Positions 1 through 13,572 of a DNA stretch of 64,000 nt are shown here, piece after piece. The stretch is from the NCBI GenBank assembly GCA_958450325.1, contig OY288251.1:12418001-12482000 (forward strand). Reading direction: 5' to 3'. This DNA is from Agrostemma githago. Its lineage: Eukaryota; Streptophyta; Magnoliopsida; Caryophyllales; Caryophyllaceae. Under the pieces are notes generated by a model. That model made no database searches and was not told the origin of the DNA. It saw only the letters and a list, made by a program, of their open reading frames with translations. Numbering within the stretch: position 1 is the first letter of the stretch; every line of letters starts with the position of its first letter. The translations under genes were made by a program, and so were the position numbers.

Positions 1-1894
1 CTAATGATTTGCCTCTAAAGTGCATTTCCTTGAGCCTATATCGCCATTGTCTATAGAGACTCGAGCATTGAAAGCTTAAAGATTCAATAATAGGTTGGCC
101 GTCAACTTTTTCAGGTAAGTTGTACTTTCCCTAAAACCCTCAAAAAACAAGGAGTAAATATACAGTAACAAAACAGCAACAACAGTAACGGAAAGCAACT
201 GCAACACTAATTTAAAGAAAATGGTATACTCTCCTGAAGTGACATCCTCGATCTTCCTCGCGATTTAACTAGCTAATTACCGACAATAGATAATAAGCAT
301 AGACGGCGGCTGTTTATATATGGAAAAAATGATGCACAAAAGTTGGCTAGTACATTACAGTACAGTACAGTACACCAGCAGGAGGCAGTAGGTAGGTATG
401 CTAATGCTACCAGAAGACAAGACGACATACATGATACAGTATGCAGTATGTCGTACAACATACAGCAAGTGGAGAGTTTGGCCAATTACATACTTTGACC
501 AACACTAACCTCCTATGTTCATTATTAAATCAAATCTTTTCAATACTCTCAAACCAAATAAAAAAAAACAACATTGCAGCACCAAAGACACAGACACAGA
601 CACAGTAGGTCTCGACAATTAGACGTGGAGTGAAATAGGCCTCCATTTAGATAGACAGACCACACAAACCTGCATACTTGAATTGACTCGTTTAAGGTTG
701 AGACGGAGGGGTGGAAACAATAATTTGGGTCCCCAACCATAAAATTCAATAATATCATACTCTTATTGAACACAACAAAGTAGGAGTACTCCTTAGTACT
801 CCGTACTCCACAAAGGGAGGGAGGGAGGGAGGATCAGAGTGGGACCCTAGAGTATCCTTGGTTTATTAGGTCCCTCCATCCCTATCCCTTTCGATTTCAG
901 AACACAATAAAATAATGCTCAACTGCCAACTTCAGACTCCAATCACGCCTAAAACACCCTCCCACCTGTAATGCAAAAATAATCACATTCCTAACTAATC
1001 ATCAAAATAATAAGAAGAAGCCCTTTTCTTTTCGATTCATTTGGTCAAATAGAGCCTAAGACTCAACCCAGGTACAAAGTATAAGGTGAATAGGTGATTC
1101 TGGACAGAATTTAATAACTATGATCAGAAATAACCTTTTTTAATAACTAAGCACAGTCTGAACAAGTTTCATAGGTGGAGTTCACCTGGCAGAGCAATTG
1201 CTTGAACAAAGAACACTATGCAGTACAGCAGCAAAAACAAAATAACGAGAGCAAACAGGGGATAAAAAACGAGAAAAGGTCTGGCCACATAAAATATAAC
1301 TAATAAAACCCCCGAGATTCAAGAGATTGTCACCCTGTCTTTTGTACGGAGTAATGTTAGTAAGGAACTCTTACCATAATTTTGGAATAGAGTTGTTCTT
1401 TCTTGTCCGGATTCATTTTAGCCCAATTCCTACCATCAAAAAAATACTATCATCAAAAGTAGAATTGAAAAGAAAAAATGAATGTACGAACATACTATAT
1501 TATAAACTAACAAAATTAATAAGTATTAAATTATATGAACATACACGGCATTTAATGGACAAATGTCTTCGACCCATTTACTACAATCACATATGAATTC
1601 GGCTGCCTTTTCGCCAACGACGCGTCGAACGGAATCCATGAATATCACTGTAATCTTCTCTTCAGAATTTCTTGTTCTTCTTGAAGCATATTTTAACCCT
1701 CTAGTTGGCCCACGCCTTTTTCGGTTAGGATATATGCTTCGAAGCTTCGCTTGATTAATCCTCCGTTGCTCCCGATATGTTACCTTACTGTGCTCATCTG
1801 CTTGAGAAATAACGCCCTGCCCAACTGACATTTTACCTTTTGGATAGCTGCATGGAGATAGTAAACGGTATATAATACAGAAATCATCCAACAA
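1..1894 (-). CDS. Second CACTA gene, Ptta/En/Spm-type plant transposase protein (partial, two exons visible)
   Basis: Two coding blocks are visible on the minus strand. The first (about 1831 down to about 1550; likely ATG at 1829-1831) contains KRRGPTRGLK, then a segment with VGEKAAEFI and a VEDICPLN motif. This order is typical of the N-terminal half of the Ptta/En/Spm family encoded downstream of TNPD in CACTA elements. The second block (about 135 down to 1) follows a plausible acceptor (TTTTAG) and reads KYNLPEKVDG and then LYRQWRYRLKEMHF, resembling the family's W-R-x-x-L-K segment. A 1.4 kb intron would separate them. The gene continues past the left edge. Its role in transposition is not well established. 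Intron limits are inferred. Confidence 0.6.
136..1525. other. Probable intron/non-coding DNA of the second CACTA gene
   Basis: No convincing coding sequence is seen. It holds simple repeats: tandem AGTAC near 355-372, a CAGACA-type run near 587-606, a GGGA run near 817-832, and TACTCCGTA-type motifs near 795-808 and 1345. It lies between the two coding blocks of the second CACTA gene. Confidence 0.4.
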
Positions 1895-2608
1895 TACTAC
1901 AACACGATGAAAAGTATATAGTACACGTGACGCCTGTATGCATATATTGGATTATACAGTACAGTACAGAACAGATTTAATCAGAGTCACAGCATTCAGG
2001 TGCGGAAAACAAGAATGCAATGCACCATTAATACCGACATTGCATTAACTGTGAGTTCCAACTATTCTTGAATCTTCATCATTGACTGATTGACTAAACT
2101 AATGACCGGCTAATTTTGTCCTTGCAGAAACCATTGCTGCGTCGACAGAACAGCTTACAGGTGGGAGGAGAACCGATACAGCCTTTCATGAATTACATCC
2201 TCATGTTACTCAAGTTTGATACGGAAGGTGTTCATTGCATATCACCTAAATCTTCATATTTTTTTTTAATAGAATTACAGTGAAAGCTTCCTTATTACAA
2301 AAAAGTTATATTTATAAGATCATAATGTGACAGAAAAACAAGGACTAGAACGATGTCATGAAGGCGCTAATAACAGTCGGAGAAAATGCAAGCGTCCAAG
2401 TTTGTTCGACTCACGACATGTAGTCATCCTCTTCTCCATTCTGTAAGCTCTTCACTTTACTGTTCATGCCTTTTCTTTTCTCTGCATAACTTATTCACCA
2501 AAACCTGTTGGCTCTGCACTCTGCAGTATGTTTTTACATCATTTCAGTTCAGCAGATTATTTTCCGCACTGAGCCAACGCCCTAATTTCATCATCCAGTA
2601 AGCGAGGG
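1895..2608. other. Spacer between the two CACTA genes
   Basis: No coding sequence is recognised. On the minus strand it would hold the transposase 3' end and the leader of the second gene. It includes a T-rich stretch near 2260. Confidence 0.4.
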
Positions 2609-5600
2609 CTAAGTAAATGATTCATCGGAAGAGTCACTTTCAAAGTCAACATCTTCCAGATTTTTGTCAAGCTCAGGCGAGCTAGAATATGTGTCCGAAA
2701 ACTCATCATTCTGATCTTCATCCTCATCTTCAGCTTCATCGTCCTCTTCTTCGAATTTGTCTTCAACGATGAAACCATCATCTGTTATATCCCCGACATC
2801 CACTATATTTGCTTCAACATCATTTCTAACTAAGGGGATCTCAAAATTAAGCACTTCGTCTACCTCATCATGTCCAAGTTGCAATGTTTCTACTCCCACA
2901 TGATTCCATAATGACTCATTAACTTCAATATCTTCATCATTAGGAAAATCGAAATAGTTACGTGGATTTGCCTTTATAACACATCTCCATTGTGGTTGAT
3001 TATGAACAGGTACATAGAAGACTTGCTCAATTTGAGAAGCTAAGGCAAAAGACTCATTGGTTCTCAACATACGATTAACATTGACAAATACGGCTCCAAA
3101 CTTATCCTTCTTAATTCCTCTTCCCTCAGTAATACATCAAACCACTTACATTTAATCAACACAATCCTAGGACTTGTTCGGTTTTTTAAGGCCCCATACT
3201 CCAATATAATGACTTCATTTAAGACCCCATAGAAATCTTTCTCTCCACTCTCCACGTCTCCCTTGACAATTACCCCACTATTTTGGGTTTTTCGGGTTCT
3301 TTGTCGTCTCTTAGTGTGGAATCTAAAACCATTGATGACATAACCTTCATATGTGACAACAGTTTTCATAGGCCCTTGCGCTAAACATATTAATTCTTCA
3401 GTGACTCTATCGCTCCCTTCTTTCCCAAGCTGTGTTACCTTTTGTACACCGAAAAAACATAATGAGTAACTAATAATTCAGTAACATAAACTTGTTAACG
3501 AGGGATGAGAGAGAAAAAGTTGTGCACGTACCTTACTTTCAAACCACTTGCAAAGGTCAATGTCTTGAGAGTTAATATCAGATTCATACTCACTAGAAAT
3601 TAAAAATAAGAAACTATTTAGTATCATTTAAATAGATTTACATGCAAAACTAATCTTTACCTAATTATTACTTACTTGATGAAAGATTGTGCTTCATCAC
3701 AATTTTTCAAGATATAAAGTTGGGCTTCCCTCCATTCATCAATGGTCATTCTTTTTATATTTGTTTTCCCCAATGGCTTTCCTGACCTTGAGAATACGGA
3801 CAAGTTATAGGGTTGTGAATGCTCAATGTCTTCATTTCGATCAAGTTGGTTAAATTGCGTGGGAATCTTAGAAACATATCTCGAGCAGAATGTTAAACAC
3901 TCTTTCTCAATGTACCCATTAGCAATCGACCCTTCTGGATAAGCTTTATTACGTACATATGATTTATATGTACGCATAGCCCTAATAAAAATAAAGTAAT
4001 ATCAATAAAATATATAATACTACACATAACATTACTCGATCAATAATGTACATAATTTTTACCTTTCAAAACGATACATCCAACGGTAATGCACAGGACC
4101 TGCTATTTTCGCTTCTGAAGCCAAGTGTATAGGAAGATGTATCATCACGTCAAAAAAAGCCGGAACGAAAATACGCTCAAGCTTGCATAAAGTGACGGCT
4201 ATATTTTCTTCCATTTGATTCAAATCACTCACCTTTAAGGTCTTAGCCGTTAATTGCTTGAAAAACAACCCAAACTCCCTCAGCGGTTCCAACAATACTT
4301 CATCTAAGACACCATGTAATGATGGGGTAAGCAAATCATGTAAGAAAACATGAAAATCATGTGATTTCATACCCAAAATCCTTCCGTCTTCTAAGGAGGA
4401 ACACCGCGAAATATTTGATGAATACGCATCAGGGAATGCTAATTTTGACAAAAAAAGTCACTATATTCCTTCTTTCGGTCAAGGTCAAATTGTAAGGTGC
4501 AGGGGGTATTTCATATTTATTATCACCAACTCTCTTTGCTTGGAGTTGATCATGCATCTTCATGCCTCCTAAATCAAGACGAGCATTTAAGGAGTCTTTA
4601 TTCTTTCCAGGTAAATCAAGTAGCGTGCCTAATATACTTTCACATACATTTTTTTCTACATGCATTACATCTAAATTATGTCGAAGCAAAAGATGTTTCC
4701 AGTAAGGCAATTGGAAAAAAACACTTATTTTCTTCCATTGATGAACTATATAACGTTCACCTTTGTTACGTTTTCTTTTGTTATTCTTTCCAAACTCCAC
4801 ATTTGAGGATCCACTTAATTGCTCTAAAATATCATGTCCCGTAAGTGGATTAGGAGGTGGACCCCTTTCAACTTTCCTACCAAAAGAACAACTCCTATTA
4901 AGCCTCCATTTGTGATCTGGTTGTAAAAACCTTCGATGACCCATATAACACCATTTACGACCATGGGGCAACCTTTTAGAGACAGTTTCCTTATGACAAC
5001 ATGGGCATGCGAGGTTTCCTTTTGTGCTCCAACCAGACAAATTAGCGTAAGCGGGAAAGTCATTTATCGTCCACAACAACATCGCTCGCATACTAAAAGT
5101 CCTTTTGGTATAAGCATCAAATGTTTGTACACCGATATCCCATAATTCCTTGAGTTCATCTATTAAAGGTTGAAAAAAAACATCGATATCATTTCCTGGA
5201 GATTTAGGACCAGGAATTAACAAAGATAGCATAATGTTGTCACTATTCATGCACATCCAAGGGGGTAAATTGTATGGGACTACCATCACTGGCCATATGC
5301 TATATCTACAACTCATTCCCCCTGGATTAAATCCATCAGTTGCTAAACCCAAGCGAACATTACGTGCATCAACAGCAAAATCTGGGAATTGTTTGTCTAA
5401 AGCCTTCCATGCTTGTGAGTCTGATGGGTGTCGCATTATCTCTTCATTGTCATCGTCATTATTGCAATGCCTATCTTTATGCCAACGCATATAAACAGCT
5501 AACTTGGAAGAGATGAACATTCTTTGTAATCTTGGAATCAAAGGAAAATGACGTAAGACCAACTGAGGTATACGAGTTCTTCTCTGAACATTATCATCAT

Positions 5601-6411
5601 CTGACCATTCATCACCACCCTGCACCACTTTATCCTTCCATCTTGGAGAAAAGCATTTAGGGCATTTTTCTTCATTTTCAAACTCTTTACAAAACAGAAC
5701 TCAATGATTGACACATGCATCAATCTTAACATAATCTAACCCAAGTGATTTTGTGTATTTTTTTGCTTCGTAGGAGCTTTCTGGAAATTTTTTATCATAA
5801 TTAAGTGCTCTATGTAATGTCTTCAATAACATTGTAAAAGAACTATCTGACCACTTATTTGAAACTTTGATGTGTAATAATGAAATAATGAACTCTAATC
5901 TCTTATATGTCTGACACCCAGGATATAACATAGCCTCCATATCTTCCACCAACTTTAACAACACCTTAGGAGTATCATCATTAAGTGTAGTCGACTCAAC
6001 TCTCATGGCTTCTTCTTCACCATCCAAAACTCTTGTATCCGTAGAGTTCCATAAATTGGTTGCATCAAATACTAACGGACACATGTCATCAAAGGGCATT
6101 TCGTTATCCTTATTATCTGAAATATCCCCTATATTATCATCTCCACTGCTATAATTTAGCTCTTCAATTTCTCCGTGACTAACCCATGGGTTATAACTAG
6201 AATCGATACCATAAACTAATAAGTGACATTGCATTGTACTTCGGTTCTGGGCTAAACCCAATCTACAATTCAAACAAGGACACTTCAACATTATTTCAGC
6301 ATTATTATCCCTAAAAGCAAATTGTAGAAACTCGTCAACACCAGCTTTATAAGCTGGTTTCCGCCTATCTTTCACCCCATTGTGATTCATCCAACTTCGA
6401 TCTCTATTCAT
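2609..6411 (-). pseudogene. TNPD/TNP2-like CACTA transposase, disrupted
   Basis: The gene starts at the ATG at 6411 (MNRDRSWM), the usual start of the transposase-associated domain, followed by the CPCLNCR cysteine motif. The block from 5700 to 4430 matches Transposase_21: LGLATDGFNP (first catalytic Asp region), PWMCM, PGPKSPGNDID, NDFPAY and a CPCC cluster, then HNLDVMHVEKNV. DUF4218-like sequence follows (4451-4059, FPDAYSSNISRC) and DUF4216-like sequence (3437-2609, CKWFDV; FYVPV; RNYFDFP), ending in a long acidic tail. Introns are suggested at about 3989-4061 and around 3595-3680 and 3440-3535. Lesions: an in-frame TGA at 5701-5703, where the frame resumes on both sides; a shift in a run of seven T near 4445-4451; and a shift near 3070-3100. 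It would have bound and cut element ends. Confidence 0.9.
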
Positions 6412-7478
6412 TCTTAAGCCGAAAACAAGATTAAGTTACTGCAACAAGCATAACAAATCCAATTTAAGTACAAGTTGGATGCAAGTTCAAAGGGTGCGCG
6501 AGCAAGCAACCTCTATGTGTTGTTCTTAGCTTTCTTTTAGGAATGCACATCAGCACATGGCCTGGTTGCTAATTCTACACTTACTATTTAATTTCTAACT
6601 TTATCCGCTAAACTAGGTGGTGTGCTTATCTACAAATCAAATTATCCAAGCTGCTACTTGTTTTTTAATTGAACAAATCGCACGATTAAGCTGTTGTTTA
6701 ATTAGTGAATGAGATGTTTAAGATGCAAATTACAAAGTTGCGGAAATGGGAAACACAACTGACCACTATAATTGAACAAATCCCATCTTCCTATATATTT
6801 TTCTAGGCCAATTCAATCATTCTTCATATGTTACTACTGACTACAGTAGTATACATTTTCATCAACATTTATTTATATAGAGTATAAAGTTTCTAGTAAA
6901 GCGCGCAGTTTAGAATCTCTTCAGCGGAATCTCTATTCTTTCACCAAAGTAAATATAAATTTCAATTTTACCATGACCTTAATATAAGCCTCCCCAATAC
7001 CACATCTCAATCCATTCCATTTTACTTTCTTGAACCAAATGGCACTTAAAAAACTCAATTTTACCATGACCTTAATTAAGACTTATCGCAACAATAGAAT
7101 GATACAAAACGTAGCTACTGTAATCTTACAGAGAACAAAGGAGACGGTTAGTATATCCAACCCCCTCACAAGTTATTATGCTATATGAGGTAATGATGTT
7201 GTTTTAGTGTTGATGGTATATTTAGAGCCTCCACTTTCATCTCAGCAGCTCCATTACGTCATTGCAAGCTCCATTATCTAATCTAAAAGGTTCCAGATGG
7301 CTATAATAGTCAATATGCTTAACTGATAGCAATTAGCAAATTTGAACATATTCCAAGGGCAAGAACAAGAAGTCACAGATTGTGAGTTGCGGTTGAAGCC
7401 TTTCTAGTTCCTAGAATTCAGTAGAATAATATCTAAACATTGCATCATACATCGAACTAATCGAAATTACTCACAGCT
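6412..7478. other. 5' leader/non-coding part of the CACTA element
   Basis: No protein-like sequence is seen on either strand. By position it is the upstream untranslated or intronic region of the minus-strand transposase. Confidence 0.4.
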
Positions 7479-7812
7479 AACCTAAAATTCAAGCTGAAAT
7501 CATCAATCATAAGCTTCATAAACTTGCAAAAACCGAAATAAATGAAATCGAAGAACGAGAACAAGAGGAACACAATTAACCTAAAAATTCAGTACTAAAC
7601 ATTGCAGCATACATCAAACAAATCGAAATTACTCACAGTTAACCTAAAATTCAAGCTGAAATCATCAATCGTAAGCTTATAAACTTGCGAAAAACCAAAA
7701 TCGAAGAACGAAAGGAGAAAGAGATTACGAGAACAACATCTAGAACGAAACAACAAATACGGATAATTCGATTCAAGTCGAAATCATCAATCATAAGCTT
7801 CATAAAAATGCG
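7479..7812. repeat. Three direct repeats in the CACTA 5' region
   Basis: A segment containing GAAATCATCAATC, then (A/G)TAAGCTT, recurs three times at roughly 7496, 7657 and 7780. In the first two copies it is preceded by AACCTAAAATTCAAGCT, and a copy of TCGAAATTACTCACAG(C/T)TAACC lies just before each. Copies 1 and 2 are about 160 bp apart. This probably arose by local tandem duplication. Confidence 0.7.
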
Positions 7813-8223
7813 AAAAACCGAAATCGAAGAACAAGAACAAGAGGAGAAGGAGATTACGAGAATAGTATCCAGCAATGAAACAGCGACTACGGATAACGCA
7901 GGCAAATACTTCGACGGCTGTAAAGAAACGGTAGAAGATCCGCCAGTTGAAACTAAAGAGGAATCTAGCCTAATGCAAAGCAGAATCAACACCATTAAAA
8001 CTCAAATTGAAGTTTGAATAAGTAATAGAACTGATTTGAATGCAAACACGATACCTTTCGTTGGAGTATAAACTGATTTGGAATTTGTTCGATTGGAACA
8101 AATTGATTTGAATTGAAGCTTGGGTTTGAATTCTTCGATCAATTCACAGGTTCTGGAGTTTGAATTGAACTTCTTCTTCTTTTTTTTGGTGCGCTGAATT
8201 GAACTTCTTCTTGAAGCTTTCAT

Positions 8224-8384
8224 GTTCTTCGAATACCTTCCGCGGTGAATGTATTTGCTTGAGTATAGTAGTTTGAGAGGAAAATCTTCGAATAACTTCG
8301 AATAACTTCGAATAGCTTTCCTGTTCTTCGAATAACTTCTTCTTCTTTTTTTTGATTGAGTATAGTAGTTTGGGAGGAAAATCT
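8224..8384. repeat. Short tandem TTCGAATAAC repeats
   Basis: The decamer CTTCGAATAA/G is repeated around 8287-8336, flanked by two copies of GAGTATAGTAGTTTG(A/G)GAGGAAAATC at about 8261 and 8356. It sits in the minus-strand promoter side of the CACTA element. Confidence 0.65.
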
Positions 8385-8874
8385 TTGCGCCTTTTTTTTA
8401 ATGTAAGGACGACAATGGTGTCTGTTGTGGTCCAAATAATAACGAATGTACAACAAATTACAGTATTCGTTGCACAAAAGTTATTTTTGCAATGAAATAT
8501 GTGTTTTGTCGCACAAAGTTTATTGTAAGGCGACAAATTAATTTTTATCGCCCATAGTAACATAATTGTGCAACAGTAAACTTTTTTGTTGCCCCACTGA
8601 ATTTTTTTGGCGGTAAAATTTTTGCGCCTTTTTTTTGCGTAAGGGCGACGTTAATTTGTTGATGTCGTCCAAATAATAAAGCATGTGCAACAAATAACGA
8701 TATTTGTTGCCCGAAAGATCATTGGGCGACGAAATATGTGTTTTGTCGCACAAAGTTTATTGTAAGGCGACAAAGCAGAGGCTACCGCCCAATGTAATAT
8801 AATTGTGCAATGAAATAATATTTTGTCGCACGTATCAGTATGTTTCGTCGCCCAAGACCATTTTTCTTGTAGTG
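8385..8874. repeat. CACTA subterminal repeat array
   Basis: Two diverged copies of a unit of about 240 bp (around 8385-8620 and 8623-8870) share TTTGCGCCTTTTTTT, GTGCAACAAAT and GTCGCACAAAGTTTATTGTAAGGCGACAAA-type blocks. The short word GGCGACAAA/TTGTCGCAC appears many times in both orientations. In En/Spm-type elements such subterminal motifs bind the element's own DNA-binding protein; that role here is inference. Confidence 0.75.
8861..8874 (-). repeat. CACTA terminal inverted repeat (one end)
   Basis: TTTTTCTTGTAGTG on the plus strand reads CACTACAAGAAAAA on the minus strand, the diagnostic CACTA terminus. The flanking TGT at 8875-8877 would be the 3-bp target duplication, but the partner end is not in the window. 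Confidence 0.85.
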
Positions 8875-11800
8875 TGTGGTTGAATGTTTGTGTTTTGAGT
8901 AGTATCTAGCATGAATGTTCGGGTCTAGTCTTAGACACGAGAGGGCGGACTTTGGCTTTGGCGCGAGAGCGCAAACCGACCTTAGTAACTAAGCGGCACC
9001 CATACCCTTGATTATCCAATTATCCTACTACACTTAAGAACCCGACCTAACCCTACTCCTTCCCCTATTTTATTTCTCCATCTTGTTAGTAATCATTCTT
9101 CTAGTTTATTGTTTCAATTTAGCTCTAATGTTCTTATTAATCCTTGTTCTACTTAGTTCATTGTTAGTCCTTTTCCATACCTCTCAACCATCATAGTTTG
9201 TCAATTATTGTCTCCTTTGTGTTTGTTTGTGTGACTTAGCCTTGTTTGTGAGTAGACCATAGTCTAGACACTTATAACCGTCTCCGTGGACACGACCCGA
9301 CTTACCCTAGCTACCGTTAGGTTTAGTTGGACTCTACTTGATCGGTGGGGACCCACGACAATTCCCTACCATCAATTAATCTCAATTTCATGATCATTCA
9401 AACACAAGCTTCTTCAGGGAGTCATAGATCATGGCAACATTTACGAGTATAATTCATTTATCCCACAATAAAACATTTAATAACAATAATAGTGTGCATG
9501 CATGTAATATAATATAAACAATGTCTTAAGCTAATGATGATAATGTATGAAACAAAAAATGAAATTCTATTTACATGCACATGAAGACCAAATGTAAATT
9601 ACACAGAACTTTTAACGAATATTCATAATTTGATTGACTTCGGGTCAATAGGTGGACTTCAGATCCATGAGCTCATTTTAACCATAAATTATATGTCGAC
9701 TTTCTAGATGGACTTTTATATAAGATCCTCACTAATGTCCATTTTATATCGCGCGCAAATTGTATTCGGTTCTAAAAAGTATTTATATCGATATAATTTC
9801 TCATATTATCAGTACTGCTTGATATCTGAATTCACATATTTTGTATAGGCCATCTATTTTCTTTCAGATATCTATATCACTTCTGAGACATTTATTTTTC
9901 TCTAAACTTTAGTACCAACTGCACATGCTTGCCATTTTCTTACTTATGATATATGAACCGAATATTATTTTCATACTACACATCAAATGTGATTAATTTA
10001 TGATTTTGGCAAACTTTTCTCAATTTATATCTTTGTATGATAAGGTGCTGATATATCATCGTACCGTCATCATATCCAAGTGATGTAAATCATAATTCAT
10101 ACGGAGTTTTCTTGACTCTCGGATTGATATATTCATATTTTAAAAAGTCACTGAACTTCGAGTTCAGTTGGGGACCAATTATTACTTGTTTGCTCTTTTT
10201 ACCATCTTATCCTTATCAATCTCCTCCTAAGATGGTAAAAACTATCATTACTTGATAGACTTAAAGGGCAATTATATCCACCTTAGCTAGAAATTATTTC
10301 ATATTTCATAAACTTTAATCAATTGTTTCTTTTCAATCGAATAATATATTGGGGAGCTAGATATAACGCAGTTGGTTTTCCACGTGCTGACTTAAAATTG
10401 CCCATTCAGGAGATTGCATTGTTCACATAATACTCGAATTGTAAACTTTGATCACACGAACTACTCGTAAAATTCTGTGTGACTACAAGTCACATAATCA
10501 AACCATACATAAACGTTCATTTTCATCATCCAACTACGAGTAGTATTCAAATCTCCAACATAATTTTCATCTCAGTGTATTGTCTTGCCTCAAATATTAT
10601 TTCATTGATACACGAGAGAAGTTCAGCACTTTTCCATTTCTTTCAAGATAAACTACGGGTTTATCAAAAACGGGTGTAATAATAAGAACCCGGATGGCCT
10701 TTATTGTCACATCTTTATCATTTTCTTGTCGACTTTAGCTTCATTTCATTGCAATTTTCTTATGCATTTGGCTATATCTCGATAAATCCACTTCTTGTAT
10801 GCCGTATTTTCAGTTAACTAAATCTCATCATGCTAAAACTTCTGGTTAGCTATATACATCGTATGTGCACAATAATTGTATTTTATCATATGGCCAAAAC
10901 GAAAATGATAGATGTGACATGACACAACTGGTGTCTCATATAAATAGGCAAGACTCTTCAATATTCTTTCCGGGAATATGACTATATTACTCCTCTTACG
11001 TGCTTTGAGTATTTTAAAAGTCATAATTTATTCATTTTACGCGTATACTTAATATATTGTCTTTCATTCTTTTGTATTACCAATATAATAATATTTCAAA
11101 CTTCAGGTTAATTACAAATTGATGACATAAATTTTAACATCGCTTCATTACAATTTCATATAACGATGTTACTTTATGTATCTCAATTACAAAATATTCA
11201 TACTTTCTATTAAAAAATGGATTGATCATTGATCATTTAGAGAGGAAAATATCAATAAATTTGGTTATTACTTGTAAATCAATAAATATAATAACATATT
11301 ATAATCAAAAACATAAATCATGTAGATTACAAACAATGAAGGGCCGAATTCGCACATGTAAATTAGCAAATATGGGATATTAGGAAGCAAAACTAAGATA
11401 TTAATCTAAGTTTGACAAATGATAAGTAGAGAAGTAAGATACTAAAATATGTGTGCACTTCATGCGGACTAGGGTTAACGAATTGCATACAATATGCAAG
11501 AACACAAAATTGCTGATAAAAATTAACACACCTCATAAAGTTTTAAGATAAATATCATTGCTGATAACAAATGTAATATAAATGAGAATAAATAGTGACT
11601 TACGGTAAATTGATATACATCATGTAATGAGAAGAAATAATGACATACAAACCGTATTATACATCATATATAGTTATGTTGGCATATTGAGAGTATTTCT
11701 AATGATTTGCACAAATTCATCTACTACATAATTTAATACTTGCGATCTTTCATATACGTTCCTATGACTAATCAAATTGTCATCACTAATCCAATTGTTG

Positions 11801-12971
11801 CGCGGTTATCAAAATTCAACACATATTAAAATGAACAATTTTAAAATTGTACGGAGTATGTGTCATTAACTCATTAATATACAAAAAGAAATCTATTGTA
11901 AATTTGGGGTTGAATCAAATCAAGCAGATGCATGTCCATGTGTATTGCTTTTTTTTATTGGTATTGATTTTATTATCATTACTTGAACATGCCAAAATTA
12001 AGAATCATCATATGAAAAACCTTCGCCAAAAGGAATTAGTGACAATGGTGGATTATCAGCAAACATAAGGAATTAGTCACAAGAAATATGTCTCTAACAT
12101 GTACAATAACATACGGGAAATTATATATGATTGCCATCTAGCAAAGCATAATCATCAAATTATTTCATGTTTGATTTGTAAATACAACAAGACTGGCAAA
12201 CATAAATCAAAGATGGGTAGATATAACTTAATAATCCTTTCATATAAACCCAAACATATACGGAGTACGTTATTGTGAGATAGGAGCGTAAGTATTACAA
12301 CACGTCAATCAATAGATGCATAGAGATTAAAACAAGTGCACGTTATACATCCAAAAATGATTAAAGCAATACATACTTTTGACAGAATGATCTTGATTTT
12401 TTTTCTATATCTAAATGACAGAATGGTGCATCATATGTCCGTAACAGATACTCGTATAACACAAAGCAACATGCATTTTGTTGTAATGGCAACACAAACA
12501 AACATAATGGTGCTTTAATAAACCAACAATTATGGAACTCCTATCATCATCATCATCTAAGCAATTCATTGAATTAATAAACCAACAATATATCATCATC
12601 AACAAATGTTGTAAACAGGCATTACAAATATATGATATGCGAATACATTGGTATGCAGGGCATTCAAATTAAGCAAATTAAGTGTCATATTGTTAAAATT
12701 GGAGACTGATATTCGATACAGTAAGTCTGGCATCAAGATTATGTGATAAATGCCAATGTGCCCCTCTGCCAACCACTTGACATCGAAAGATAAAACCTAC
12801 CAACTTGATTTAGCAATTTGATTATGATAAAAACTTACCCACTTGACTTCGAACCATAAGAATCAAATAAGAGAAAATAAGAATAATTACTTGTTCTTTT
12901 CGATCAACTTCGAAATCGATGATGAATATATTTCCGTTAGGAATAATTCCATGATATTCTTGATAGACGAT
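8875..12971. other. AT-rich non-coding DNA, probably old retrotransposon debris
   Basis: No convincing reading frame is present. The 8875-9365 part is less AT-rich and contains GGCGCGAGAGCGC and a TCCGTGGACACGACCC phrase that recalls leader or LTR ends of Gypsy elements; this is a weak impression. The rest (9366-12971) is very AT-rich with TACGGAGTA motifs at about 10099, 11850 and 12260. If the LTR at 12985-13160 belongs to a larger minus-strand Copia element, its interior would be here, but no Copia motif was recognised and no second LTR was found. Confidence 0.4.
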
Positions 12972-12984
12972 CGTGCTGATAACG

Positions 12985-13160
12985 TGTTATAAATATATTG
13001 TAGAACAATATGGTAAACCGGAAATCGAAATGAGATTATATTGATGTGTGTATTACAATACATGAGTTGATCGATATTTATAGATATCGAAACATAAAGG
13101 ACACGTCTCTTCGCGGAGAGACGTATGGCTTGGAAGGATAATAACATCCATATTATAACA
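12985..13160 (-). repeat. Short Copia-type LTR (single copy)
   Basis: A 176-bp segment begins TGTTATAAAT and ends ATTATAACA, an inverted terminal pattern of an LTR. Directly to its left, 12972-12984 reads CGTGCTGATAACG, which on the minus strand is CGTTATCAGCACG, a primer-binding-site form seen next to some plant Copia LTRs. So it looks like the 5' LTR of a minus-strand Copia or TRIM-type element. No second LTR was seen, so it is a partial copy or the other LTR has diverged. Confidence 0.5.
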
Positions 13161-13572
13161 CTTGGTAAAAATTTTTCTTTTCTTTATTCACTTCTCCTAT
13201 CTTCTTCTTCTTCCCTTTTCCTTGAAACAAAAAAAAAAGAATGGAGCTGAACAAACTTTTTCCAGCAGCCATCCCTTGTGCTAAAAGTATTGCCGGACAT
13301 CATTGGGTTGTTTAATTTCATCTTTACAACTATACCCACTGTCTTACAGTAACAGAGGAAGTTATTGGTAAATGATGTACTGAGGCAATAAGAATTGAGC
13401 GAACAAATGTATATAAACACAGATTTTATACATGTCATTATGTTACTCCGTAATTATTTTGCTTAATCGATAGATTTTCGGTGTGGAGGTCAAAATCATC
13501 TCTTCTATGTTTTTCTCCACATCTACACGAGTTTAATGTCAATTGTCTTCTGGGCTTAGGTCTGGTCTTTTC
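13161..13572. other. Non-coding spacer
   Basis: Nothing recognised apart from a CTTCTTCTTC pyrimidine stretch near 13200 and a TACTCCGTAA motif near 13444. Confidence 0.4.

Larger units (their letters stand above)
1..8874 (-). mobile_element. CACTA (En/Spm) DNA transposon, left end outside window
   Basis: The right boundary is the plus-strand end TTTTTCTTGTAGTG at 8861-8874, the reverse complement of the CACTACAAGAAA terminus typical of plant CACTA elements. Inside it lie subterminal repeats (8385-8874), a TNPD/TNP2-like transposase on the minus strand (2609-6411) and, downstream, part of a second gene of the Ptta/En/Spm type (1-1894). No opposite CACTA terminus was found in the first 2.6 kb, so the element is taken to run past the left edge; this part is inference. 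The 3-bp target duplication cannot be tested, since only one end is present. The transposase carries a stop and frameshifts, so this copy is not autonomous. Confidence 0.85.

Noticed and set aside
1..2600. Opposite CACTA terminus inside the left 2.6 kb
   Set aside because: No CACTACAAGAAA on the plus strand was found, and second-gene coding continues to base 1.
7685..8017. 110-codon plus-strand frame rich in Lys and Glu
   Set aside because: It lies on the direct repeats of the CACTA 5' region; low complexity and no domain.
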